Part shown: positions 15,135 through 22,640 of the stretch, one piece after another
Layout of the letters: every line of letters starts with the position of its first letter
Numbering within the stretch: position 1 is the stretch's first letter
Source: Dehalococcoidia bacterium UBA5748
Lineage (GTDB): Bacteria; Chloroflexota; Dehalococcoidia; Dehalococcoidales; UBA5627
Assembly (NCBI GenBank): GCA_002419135.1
Contig: DIFM01000002.1
Location: 54,995 to 82,333 of the forward strand
Length of the DNA stretch: 27,339 bases
Direction of reading: 5' to 3'
Made by a program: the position numbers and the translations under genes
Notes under the pieces: generated by a model
What the model saw: the letters and a program-made list of their open reading frames with translations, nothing else
Told to the model about the DNA's origin: nothing
Databases searched by the model: none

Positions 15135-16307
15135 TTATAAAAGGGTAGGGATATCCTTGCCCAGGTCATCAATAGACTTCAGTTTTGAAGCAACTTCCTG
15201 TTGTCTCTGTTTAATAACAGGTACGAGGTCTGTCGACGCATTGTAATAGTTTCTTACCTTTTCTACATCACTTAACTCTGAGAGTATAACGGTAACATTC
15301 ATATTGGTTCCGTCTCTTGGATAATCTCCGTTACGGATGATGGCATTAGGTGCCATATCTCTCATCCAGTCTCCCATCTCCTTTATCATATCCATATTTA
15401 TATCTTTAGCGGGGGCTGTAATTAAATACATTGCTCTTGAGGCATCTTTAGGATTACAACGCGTAGAAATCTCACTGATGGCGGCATCCATTGCCTGTAC
15501 TGCTTTATGAGTCTGGCTGCTTTTATCTCTAAAACCGCCTTTAGAGCCAAATAAACTGAATCGCTCAATCTTGGATTCGCCGTAACCGATAACAGTCCAT
15601 CCAAGCAGCGTCTGTATAATGTCACCGGCATCCAATGTTTTAGCCCCGACATGAGCCGCTTTCTTTTCCTCGCCGGCGCAAAGCAAGTTATAGAACGGGG
15701 CAGCGATAAGGGAGTTAATTTTATCAAGGTTATTCTTGAGGGAGAAATCTTTTCGTACATATCGCTGGTTATCAACAAGAATGACCGCATCCGCTACCGA
15801 ATAAATTGATTTAAGGCAAACCGCAGTATTATAAACAGTTCTTTCTTCATTTTGTTCTTCATGTTCGAAAGGTAATACAATCAGTCCATACAGAGGTTTG
15901 TCCATATAACGCTCTTTAATATGCTGAGCGATAATCGGTATCGAGCCGGATCCGGTACCGCCTGCTGCGCTGGCAATTAAGAGAAAACCATCGGTATCGT
16001 AAAAGCGTTTGGTAGTTCTAAGGGCGTCAACGATTTTATCTGCATCTTCGCGGGCTACTTCAGCACCGAGTTCATTGATTTTTCCTACTCCGTGGCCTCC
16101 TGTTTTACGTCCGCCGATGAGAATCCTATGTTGGTAATCAGCTTTGATGCTGGTTAAACCGCTCAGGTCGGCAGCGTCTGTATTGACCGCAAAAATACCG
16201 GGAGTAATTTCTATGCCTCTATTGCTGATTGCCTTTCTGTTTAATCGAGAAAATTCATCAGCGATACGACTTCCACACTGTCCGAAACCGATGACTACTA
16301 ATTTCAT
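15135..16307 (-). CDS. Tubulin/FtsZ-superfamily GTPase, CetZ-like (second FtsZ homologue)
   Basis: 390-residue GTPase distinct from the canonical FtsZ at 25980. The N-terminus MKLVVIGFGQCGSRIADEF resembles archaeal CetZ and tubulin (GQCG) more than FtsZ. The nucleotide signature is SAAGGTGSGSIP, the tubulin-type GGTGSG form. A T7-like segment, TLDAGDIIQTLLGWTVIGYGES, retains two Asp, so GTPase activity is plausible. It ends in DIPTLL, reminiscent of the FtsZ tail peptide. CetZ proteins control cell shape in haloarchaea; the role here is unknown. The ATG at 16307 is set by GGAGGGGGA just upstream. It is a single-gene unit with its own promoter and terminator. Confidence 0.85.
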   Translation of the reverse strand: MKLVVIGFGQCGSRIADEFSRLNRKAISNRGIEITPGIFAVNTDAADLSGLTSIKADYQHRILIGGRKTGGHGVGKINELGAEVAREDADKIVDALRTTKRFYDTDGFLLIASAAGGTGSGSIPIIAQHIKERYMDKPLYGLIVLPFEHEEQNEERTVYNTAVCLKSIYSVADAVILVDNQRYVRKDFSLKNNLDKINSLIAAPFYNLLCAGEEKKAAHVGAKTLDAGDIIQTLLGWTVIGYGESKIERFSLFGSKGGFRDKSSQTHKAVQAMDAAISEISTRCNPKDASRAMYLITAPAKDINMDMIKEMGDWMRDMAPNAIIRNGDYPRDGTNMNVTVILSELSDVEKVRNYYNASTDLVPVIKQRQQEVASKLKSIDDLGKDIPTLL

Positions 16308-16344
16308 GTTTCCCCCTCCAATTTGTTCATTCGAATCGTAGGCT

Positions 16345-16374
16345 ATTTTAACCACACTTATTTATTATTGTCAA
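16345..16374 (-). promoter_or_regulatory. Promoter of the tubulin-like GTPase gene
   Basis: On the minus strand a perfect TTGACA (16374-16369), 18 bases, then TAAAAT (16350-16345), about 38 bases before the start codon. Farther out, at 16467-16481, is a 15-bp inverted repeat TAAACT-gca-AGTTTA of unknown function. No clear terminator for the upstream glnA is seen between 16375 and 16542. Confidence 0.65.
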
Positions 16375-16542
16375 TATTAAAACAGTGTAAAACGACTTAA
16401 ATACTGATAAAGTCGCAAAAGGTCGAATCCTTAGATTATTGGCTGACACTTACTCCCATACCATATTAAACTGCAAGTTTACTTAAAAAACAGGGACGTA
16501 TCAAATAACACCACTATATAATTTGTATAATATATAAATATT

Positions 16543-18048
16543 TTACCAATGCATAAATTCATCGACCAATTTCTGTATCTCGTCACCTTTCCCGTAGAAT
16601 CTTTGGCTTAAATCTTGGTCATTATAACCCATAAGATTTTTTGCTGTAGCATCGATAACTGCAGTAGGGAATACATTGTCTTTTTCATAAATATCACGGT
16701 CAAGAAGTAATTTTTCGGCAGATTCCCAGCATGAAGTAGGCAATTGGGGAAGCTGCTTTTGAACATCCTCATATTCATGAGAGAATATGTTAATATCCAC
16801 ATATAAACTCTTTGCAAGTTCAAGGGCATTTTCCATTTCCATTCCATGACGCGCTGCAACTGTCAGTCCTGCCATTAACAGATAGATATTGGCTGAACCA
16901 TCAGGACATCGAAATTCCACGGTTTGACTTTCCCTGTTATCAATCGATACTCCGGTATCTTGAGGATTTGCCTCTCCGGCCATATTCCCTACATCCTGCC
17001 AACCTAACGGAACCCTAACCAGAACAGAACGATTGCGATCGCCCCAGCAGATGTTTGTGGGTGCCTCCTGATGGGGTACCAACCTTAGAAATGACAAGGG
17101 TATAGTGTTACCAAAGGCAGTTAAGGAAGGAGCACACGAAAGATATCCGGCAATTGTTTTCATTGCGTTGTCACTTAAACCATTATTGTTTATAAACATA
17201 TTCTTTCCGTTTTTCACGAGCTTGGTATGAACATGAAGACCGCTGCCGGCATGCCCGACCATTATCTTGGGGGCAAAAGTAATATTTACTCCGTATTTAT
17301 ATCCTGTCATTCTGATTATCCACTTGGCTATAGCAACCTGATCTGCGGCATCTTCAACATCGACAGGCAAAAACTCAATTTCGTTTTGTTCCATCTCATT
17401 TTCTTCACCGTAGATATGTCCTACCTCTGAATGCCCGTATTTTATCTTGCCGCCGCATTCCGATATAGCCTGCATTGCTTCAGCTCGCAGAAATTCCCAT
17501 TTACAAAAAGGTGAAGATTCCTGGTATCCTCTCTGAACCGTAGCACGGTATAAGCTTTGTTTGGGGGCGATTATATAGTATTCTAATTCGCCCATAGCGT
17601 GAAGTCTTGACCCTGTGCTGCTTTCTAATGAGTTCTGGGCTCTAAATAATATATTCTCAGATGATATATCCAGCCTCTCGCCATTTTTATTAAAGTACGT
17701 ACATAAAATATCGAGTGTTGGTATATCTTTTGAGAAGGGATTCACAAAGGCTGTTTTGTAGCGGGGTATAATATAGAGATCGCTTGAAGAAGTGTCGATA
17801 TAGCTAAAAATGCTGGAACCGTCAACTCTTTCTCCAGCCGAAAGAATTTTATCAAGATGAGATTTGCTGTCGACGACAAAATTGAGAGTTTTAAGCTTTC
17901 CGTCCCCTCCTACATGACGCAGATTTACAGCTTTAATATCATTTTGTTCGACATATTGGACGATATCCTGCTTTGTAAAATCATGGCATGGTTTATCCAG
18001 AAAATTTGATAACTTATTAGCGCTCGTTTTGTAATTGTCCGAAGCCAT
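16543..18048 (-). CDS. glnA: Glutamine synthetase
   Basis: ATP-dependent ligase making glutamine from glutamate and ammonia, the entry point of nitrogen assimilation. About 501 residues, longer than a typical type I enzyme. The N-terminal beta-grasp domain contains GGDGKLKTLNFVV and ERVDGSSIFSYID. Active-site blocks are MGELEYYII, GSGLHVHTKL (ammonia/metal site), APTNICWGDRNRSVLVRVPLGW and VEFRCPDGSANIYLLMAG. The Tyr adenylylation motif of enteric GlnA is not evident, so other control is likely. ATG 18048 is preferred; GAGGGGG lies 12 bases upstream, rather far. The upstream spacer holds a large hairpin and a short ORF that may act as a leader. Confidence 0.95.
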   Translation of the reverse strand: MASDNYKTSANKLSNFLDKPCHDFTKQDIVQYVEQNDIKAVNLRHVGGDGKLKTLNFVVDSKSHLDKILSAGERVDGSSIFSYIDTSSSDLYIIPRYKTAFVNPFSKDIPTLDILCTYFNKNGERLDISSENILFRAQNSLESSTGSRLHAMGELEYYIIAPKQSLYRATVQRGYQESSPFCKWEFLRAEAMQAISECGGKIKYGHSEVGHIYGEENEMEQNEIEFLPVDVEDAADQVAIAKWIIRMTGYKYGVNITFAPKIMVGHAGSGLHVHTKLVKNGKNMFINNNGLSDNAMKTIAGYLSCAPSLTAFGNTIPLSFLRLVPHQEAPTNICWGDRNRSVLVRVPLGWQDVGNMAGEANPQDTGVSIDNRESQTVEFRCPDGSANIYLLMAGLTVAARHGMEMENALELAKSLYVDINIFSHEYEDVQKQLPQLPTSCWESAEKLLLDRDIYEKDNVFPTAVIDATAKNLMGYNDQDLSQRFYGKGDEIQKLVDEFMHW

Positions 18049-18148
18049 TAAATTATAATTCCCCCTCAATAAATATTTATCAGAAATATTATTTTATATA
18101 ACCGATTAGTAAAATCAGTGCTATAAAAACACAAAAGGTGTAAAAATA

Positions 18149-18229
18149 TTAGAAATGAAAATCGATACAATAGAAAAATATTATCACTTGAAGCGAAATT
18201 TTACAATGTAATGCAAGAGCCCATAACAT
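18149..18229 (-). CDS. Candidate 26-residue hydrophobic short ORF upstream of glnA
   Basis: Unrecognised. ATG at 18229 follows a strong GGAGGAG (18242-18236) at six bases; stop TAA at 18151-18149. The predicted peptide begins MLWALALHCKISLQ and continues with a hydrophobic stretch (VIIFFYCI), possibly one short membrane segment. The ribosome binding site and start codon lie in the upper stem and loop of the 18200-18292 hairpin. It reads toward glnA, about 100 bases away, so a leader peptide is conceivable. There is no homology support, and it could be fortuitous. Confidence 0.35.
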   Translation of the reverse strand: MLWALALHCKISLQVIIFFYCIDFHF

Positions 18230-18292
18230 ATTGGACTCCTCCGTTTTCCTTTCCTCAGAGTCGAATATGTTTCTGAACTTTTGCATTGTAAA
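18200..18292. ncRNA. Long imperfect hairpin in the accC-glnA spacer
   Basis: Nested inverted repeats. The outer arms TTTACAATG (18200-18208) and CATTGTAAA (18284-18292) are perfect. The middle CAAGAG (18214-18219) pairs with CTTTTG (18278-18283). The inner 13-base arms (18226-18238 and 18258-18270) have one mismatch. The loop is pyrimidine-rich on the plus strand and purine-rich on the minus strand. On the plus strand the middle stem pairs fully using a G-U; on the minus strand it has an A-C mismatch, slightly favouring plus-strand RNA. CCTCCG (18238-18243) can pair with the CGGAGG ribosome binding site (18298-18303) of the next short ORF. Whether it is a leader, a small RNA or a mobile palindrome cannot be decided here. 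Confidence 0.55.
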
Positions 18293-18310
18293 TTAATCGG
18301 AGGGCATAAA

Positions 18311-18361
18311 ATGTTGAAAAACAGTTGCCCCTTAAGAACTAACGAGTTATATAGCTTCTAA
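18311..18361 (+). CDS. Candidate 16-residue short ORF downstream of the hairpin
   Basis: Unrecognised. ATG at 18311 lies seven bases after CGGAGGG (18298-18304), an excellent ribosome binding site, and encodes MLKNSCPLRTNELYSF. It runs opposite to both flanking genes and ends 20 bases before the accC stop codon. The only plus-strand structure ahead of it is the 18200-18292 hairpin, whose loop is complementary to the ribosome binding site. No promoter was convincingly identified. Confidence 0.3.
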   Translation: MLKNSCPLRTNELYSF

Positions 18362-18380
18362 AAATACAATAATAAAGAAT

Positions 18381-19805
18381 CTATTCATCACTCTTAAAGT
18401 TAAAAATCTCCGATAGGCGTTCGATTAACGGGAAATCTCTTTCGGCAATTCGTCTCATATTGACCTGTAATCCGGTTTCTCTTTTTATAAAGCCTGTTTC
18501 CAGGTTACCGGCAACGAAGCGCGGATTCTCCATAATCGCTTTATGCAGAATGATGTTCGTTTTAACCCCTACGATTATGTACTCGTAGAGAGCACGCCGC
18601 ATACGTAAGATTGTTTCTTGTCGATCTCTGCCGTGAACGATCAGTTTGGAAATCATCGGGTGATAGCAATCCGGTATAGTATATCCATTGTGAACACCTG
18701 AATCGACACGAATACCTATACCACCCGGAGAACGATATCCTTTCAATGTTCCGGGGGAAGGCATAAAATTCATCAGAGGGTCTTCTGCATTAATGCGGCA
18801 TTCAATTGCCCATCCTGTTAGCCTGATATCTTTCTGTTTAACGGATAGCGGTAAATCCGAAGCTATCCTGATTTGTTCTTTAACCAAGTCGATGCCTGTA
18901 ACCATTTCGGTTACGCCGTGTTCTACCTGTATGCGGGCGTTAACTTCAAGGAAGTAATACTTACCTTCTGAAAGAATAAATTCAACCGTTCCGGCGCCGG
19001 TATATTTTAAAGAGCGCGCCAGTTTAACAGCTTGACTACCCATTTTTTCCCGCATTGAATCGTTTAGTGCTACTGAAGGTGATTCCTCAATAATTTTTCC
19101 ATAATTTCGCTGTATGCTGCATTCACGTTCTCCAAGATGAATAACATTGCCGAATTTATCGGCAAGAATTTGAAATTCTATATGACGCGGATTCTCAAGA
19201 TATTTCTCGATGTATATATCATTTGTTCCGAAACTTGATTGAGCTATGGATATAGACGTAGCAAGGGACTTTTCCAGTTCTTCTTCCGAATTGATAATAT
19301 TCATACCGATACCACCGCCGCCGTTAGCAGGTTTAATAATAACCGGATACCCGATTTTATGAACCATCTCCTTAACGACGTTGATATCCGAGGTGGGCTC
19401 GTCACTGCCTGCTATAACCGGAACCTTGACTTTAACTGCTTCTTTGCGGGCAGCTACCTTATTTCCTGTAATTTTCAGCACGGAACTGGGAGGGCCAATA
19501 AAGGTTATGCCGGCATTTTCACAGGCTTCTGCAAAATCCGGATTCTCTGAAAGAAATCCGTATCCCGGATGAATAGCGTCAGCATTGCAGTTTCTGGCGA
19601 TTTCTATAATTTTATCAATATTAAGGTAACTTTGTGATGCCTGTGCGGGACCAAGTAAATAGGCTTCATCGGCATATTTCGGAAAAATGGCATATTTATC
19701 AACTTCGGAATAGACAGCAACTGATTTTATTCCAAGTTCCCTGCAAGCCCGCATAATACGTATGGCGATTTCACCACGGTTTGCTACCAATACTTTACCG
19801 AGCAT
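18381..19805 (-). CDS. accC: Biotin carboxylase subunit (acetyl-/acyl-CoA or pyruvate carboxylase)
   Basis: ATP-grasp enzyme that carboxylates biotin on a carrier protein, 474 residues. The start KVLVANRGEIAIRIMRACRELGI is diagnostic, with HPGYGFLSENPDFAEACE, GECSIQRN-type segment ERECSIQRNYGKIIEESPS and FLEVNARIQVEHGVTEMVTGID. The nucleotide loop reads GGGGIGMN where most relatives have Arg or Lys after the four Gly. The C-terminus is slightly extended. No biotin carrier or carboxyltransferase gene is adjacent, so acetyl-CoA and pyruvate carboxylase roles cannot be separated. GGAGG eight bases before the ATG supports the start. Confidence 0.93.
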   Translation of the reverse strand: MLGKVLVANRGEIAIRIMRACRELGIKSVAVYSEVDKYAIFPKYADEAYLLGPAQASQSYLNIDKIIEIARNCNADAIHPGYGFLSENPDFAEACENAGITFIGPPSSVLKITGNKVAARKEAVKVKVPVIAGSDEPTSDINVVKEMVHKIGYPVIIKPANGGGGIGMNIINSEEELEKSLATSISIAQSSFGTNDIYIEKYLENPRHIEFQILADKFGNVIHLGERECSIQRNYGKIIEESPSVALNDSMREKMGSQAVKLARSLKYTGAGTVEFILSEGKYYFLEVNARIQVEHGVTEMVTGIDLVKEQIRIASDLPLSVKQKDIRLTGWAIECRINAEDPLMNFMPSPGTLKGYRSPGGIGIRVDSGVHNGYTIPDCYHPMISKLIVHGRDRQETILRMRRALYEYIIVGVKTNIILHKAIMENPRFVAGNLETGFIKRETGLQVNMRRIAERDFPLIERLSEIFNFKSDE

Positions 19806-19903
19806 TTTTTATACCTCCAAAGTGAATATGAGGTTTAGGAAATAGAGTCGAATCCGAAATATATCAGATACAGGATTTTTTTTAAAATACCGTTATCAAT
19901 TTA

Positions 19904-22315
19904 TCAATTAGTGTCCAAACCGGCATCAGGATACTGCTCCCTGTAACGATATTCGATATCTGTATCCATACTATAATTATAAGCACTATCATCACGTAGC
20001 ATTGCCATTCTACGTCCAATCCAAAAACCGACGATAACAAGCACTATTAAACCTGCCATCCCAATAAGTAGATAGGTGAGCCACATCGGCCAACTTGAGC
20101 CGACAAGGAAGGTATCGACAACCCACGCACCTTCATTTCCTACTCCATCTACCGCTTTTACTCTCCAGTAGTAAGGATTATTTGCGTTTACGGAATCCAG
20201 TTTTCTTTCCGTGCTCATTATATAGCCGTTTGCACTGATGCCGTCTATATCCAAAATAAGTGTATTGAAGCTGGAATCAGCTGCAACCTGAAGTTTATAA
20301 GATACACCGCTTGGGTCACTGGATGCGCTCCAGGTAAATGTAACCGGTTGGTGAGCTTTGTTTTTCTCAACAGGTGAAACAAGTTCAATTGCTGAAGGGG
20401 GGATCGCCTCATAAACATGCTCAAATAATGCGGTAGCAAAATTTGTTCCGTCACCGGCTTCAATAGTATAAATATTTTCAATTATATCTGGAAGTATAAA
20501 CGAGGCAGTAAAACTCCCGTTAATATTTGTGGTTACTGTACTCACTACGGTATTAACAATATTGTTGTTATACTTTATAGTGATTTTTTTATTGGGGGTA
20601 AAACCATACCCTGATATTTGTACATCTTCTCCTGCAATCCCTGTTGTAATATCGGTAATAATACAGGGCTCTACGGTTATAGATATACTATCATTATTGC
20701 CGAAAGAGTCACTTGCAGCTAAAATATGAATCCCGTTGTTTTTTTCCGGCATATCGAAACTGGCACTAAAACTGCCGTAGCTATCGGTAAATATATTTTC
20801 CTGATTCATATTCAGTGTTATATTATCAATGGTAAAGGTAAGCATATTGTTAACTGAACTTCCAATCGCAAAACCGGTTCCCGATATCATAACCGTATTG
20901 CCGAAAACAACCGTTTCATAATCAATTGAAATGTCGGGGATCACATTTAAAAAGGCGGATATCTCATTTTCACCCTCATCAATTGCCTTTATCAAATGCT
21001 CACCGAAAGGGGTGGGGGGAACAGTTATCTCTACAACAAAAGTCCCTTTAGCGCTCGAATTAAAAGTTGTCATATTTAAACTGTCGAAGAAGATTGTTAT
21101 ATCGGAAAGAGCGTCAAAGCCGTTACCCCGCACAATGACAGTTTCACCAACCTTTTGGGAATCCGCCGAGATTGTAATATCAGGCATAATTGTAAAAATC
21201 ACCATGGCTTCATTTTGATTAACATCAGTTGCCTTTATGGTATATTCACCTTGAGCAAGTTCGGGAACATATACGATAGTTTCAAAAATACCGTCAGAAT
21301 CGGTTTGAATTGATGTTAATATACTGTTATTAAAATAAATCGACACAGTTACACCGGCATCAAAGCTTGCCCCGTTGACAGTAATCGAATCATTAACAAT
21401 ACCGGTTTGCTTATCAATAGAAATGCTTTGTTTAATCGTAAGGCTTGTCGAACTTTCATTTCCCATTGTATCAACAGCGGATATGTTGTAATTTCCTTTA
21501 GTAATTGAAGCAGACAGAGTAATAGTAACAGTGAATGATCCGTTACTATCGGTAACAATGGATGGTGTCGACAACAATGCCGAATTCAATTTGATAGTAA
21601 TCAAGGAGGAACTGGCAAATCCGTTTCCTGTAATAGAAATTTCTTCTCCGGCGCCGCAGGTATTATCTGACAATATTATACTCGGCATGACGGAAAATTG
21701 TGCATATACCGAGCCGGTATTTCCGGAACTGTCTACAGCTTTTATAATATGTGTTGCTTTATTTGCAGGGGGGATTTTAATAGTTAACGGATTAAGAATA
21801 CCTGCGTCATCTGCGGCAGATATGGCAAGGGGGGTCGGTAGGTTATCCAAATAAAACTTAACTGCACCGGGGCTAAATCCATTACCGGTAATAGTAATTT
21901 CATCATCTACATATGCCTGAATTTCCTCAAGCCCTGTATCTTTATCATTGATTAAAATCTTTGGTTTAATAGTAAAATCATCAGAAAAACTTGCGCCGCT
22001 TCCTTCAACGGTAACTAAAACAGTATATGTACCACGAGGCAGCACCGGTACCTGGAAAGTATATGTAAAAGAGTTATCGGTAATTGAGGCAGAACCCAGG
22101 TAAGCCCCATTAAAAGTAATTATTGCTAATCCGCTGGTAACATTTCCAAATGTATATGAAATTTCGACTGTATCGCCGGGAGCTCCCGAATATTGAGAAA
22201 GAGGCAGATCGTTAGAAGCTGAAAAAGATGTGGGGGGAATGGCAAAAAACAACATTATAACAGCTAATAATGTGACAAACGCAACTTCAAAGACCTTGTT
22301 AGTTTTTTTTATCAT
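19904..22315 (-). CDS. Membrane-anchored surface protein with TIG/Ig-like repeats and a fibronectin-III-like domain
   Basis: About 803 residues. A signal peptide (VAFVTLLAVIMLFFAIPPTSFSA) is followed by about seven repeats of 80-95 residues. Their repeating core is GNGF-x-x-G/S-x-x-(I/V)-x-(I/F)-x-(F/L)-(N/D), then (T/S)D-x-x-G-(S/T)-F, then (I/V)-(K/S)-A-x-D-x-x-x-N. A fibronectin-III-like domain with VTFTWSASSDPSGVSYKLQVA and YYWRVKAVDGVGNEGAW follows. The C-terminus has one membrane helix (LTYLLIGMAGLIVLVIVGFWIG) and a charged cytoplasmic tail. This layout implies a cell-surface adhesive or envelope role; the ligand is unknown. ATG 22315 is chosen for GAGAGG five bases before it; ATG 22327 is alternative. 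Divergent from the coiled-coil gene. Confidence 0.85.
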   Translation of the reverse strand: MIKKTNKVFEVAFVTLLAVIMLFFAIPPTSFSASNDLPLSQYSGAPGDTVEISYTFGNVTSGLAIITFNGAYLGSASITDNSFTYTFQVPVLPRGTYTVLVTVEGSGASFSDDFTIKPKILINDKDTGLEEIQAYVDDEITITGNGFSPGAVKFYLDNLPTPLAISAADDAGILNPLTIKIPPANKATHIIKAVDSSGNTGSVYAQFSVMPSIILSDNTCGAGEEISITGNGFASSSLITIKLNSALLSTPSIVTDSNGSFTVTITLSASITKGNYNISAVDTMGNESSTSLTIKQSISIDKQTGIVNDSITVNGASFDAGVTVSIYFNNSILTSIQTDSDGIFETIVYVPELAQGEYTIKATDVNQNEAMVIFTIMPDITISADSQKVGETVIVRGNGFDALSDITIFFDSLNMTTFNSSAKGTFVVEITVPPTPFGEHLIKAIDEGENEISAFLNVIPDISIDYETVVFGNTVMISGTGFAIGSSVNNMLTFTIDNITLNMNQENIFTDSYGSFSASFDMPEKNNGIHILAASDSFGNNDSISITVEPCIITDITTGIAGEDVQISGYGFTPNKKITIKYNNNIVNTVVSTVTTNINGSFTASFILPDIIENIYTIEAGDGTNFATALFEHVYEAIPPSAIELVSPVEKNKAHQPVTFTWSASSDPSGVSYKLQVAADSSFNTLILDIDGISANGYIMSTERKLDSVNANNPYYWRVKAVDGVGNEGAWVVDTFLVGSSWPMWLTYLLIGMAGLIVLVIVGFWIGRRMAMLRDDSAYNYSMDTDIEYRYREQYPDAGLDTN

Positions 22316-22377
22316 ATCGCCTCTCATTCCTTGCTAAACAATAGAGTTTATACATATTGTACCAAATAAACACCAAT

Positions 22378-22408
22378 ATTATATTAATATAGAAAAGAAA
22401 ATTGTCAA
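22378..22408 (-). promoter_or_regulatory. Promoter of the TIG-repeat surface protein gene
   Basis: On the minus strand perfect TTGACA (22408-22403) and perfect TATAAT (22383-22378) hexamers, with a longer than usual 19-base spacer. It predicts a leader of about 55 bases. Confidence 0.55.
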
Positions 22409-22558
22409 GAAAATTAATAGTAATAAAGTTATATAGAAGGTTTGCAAAAATAGTAGCAATAAGTATAAATATTTATTTTTAGGGCATTTACAAAGATAAT
22501 AAAACAGCTTATTATATTGTCGAGCGCAGGACACATATACTACGACACCATAAGTATA

Positions 22559-22588
22559 TTGTAAGTTATATGCAAATAAATGTATATT
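22559..22588 (+). promoter_or_regulatory. Promoter of the alanine-rich coiled-coil protein gene
   Basis: TTGTAA (22559-22564), an 18-base spacer and TATATT (22583-22588), predicting a start about 45 bases before the GTG at 22641. The 313-base divergent spacer 22328-22640 is otherwise AT-rich, with no further gene or structured RNA seen. Confidence 0.45.
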
Positions 22589-22640
22589 TTATCTATTGCT
22601 CTATTTGAAATAAAAATTACAAAGAAAGGAGGGAAGAAGG

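Noticed and set aside
18122..18145. Attenuator terminator between the minus-strand short ORF and glnA
   Set aside because: Only a 4-bp ACAC/GTGT stem before a T-run; too weak to call.
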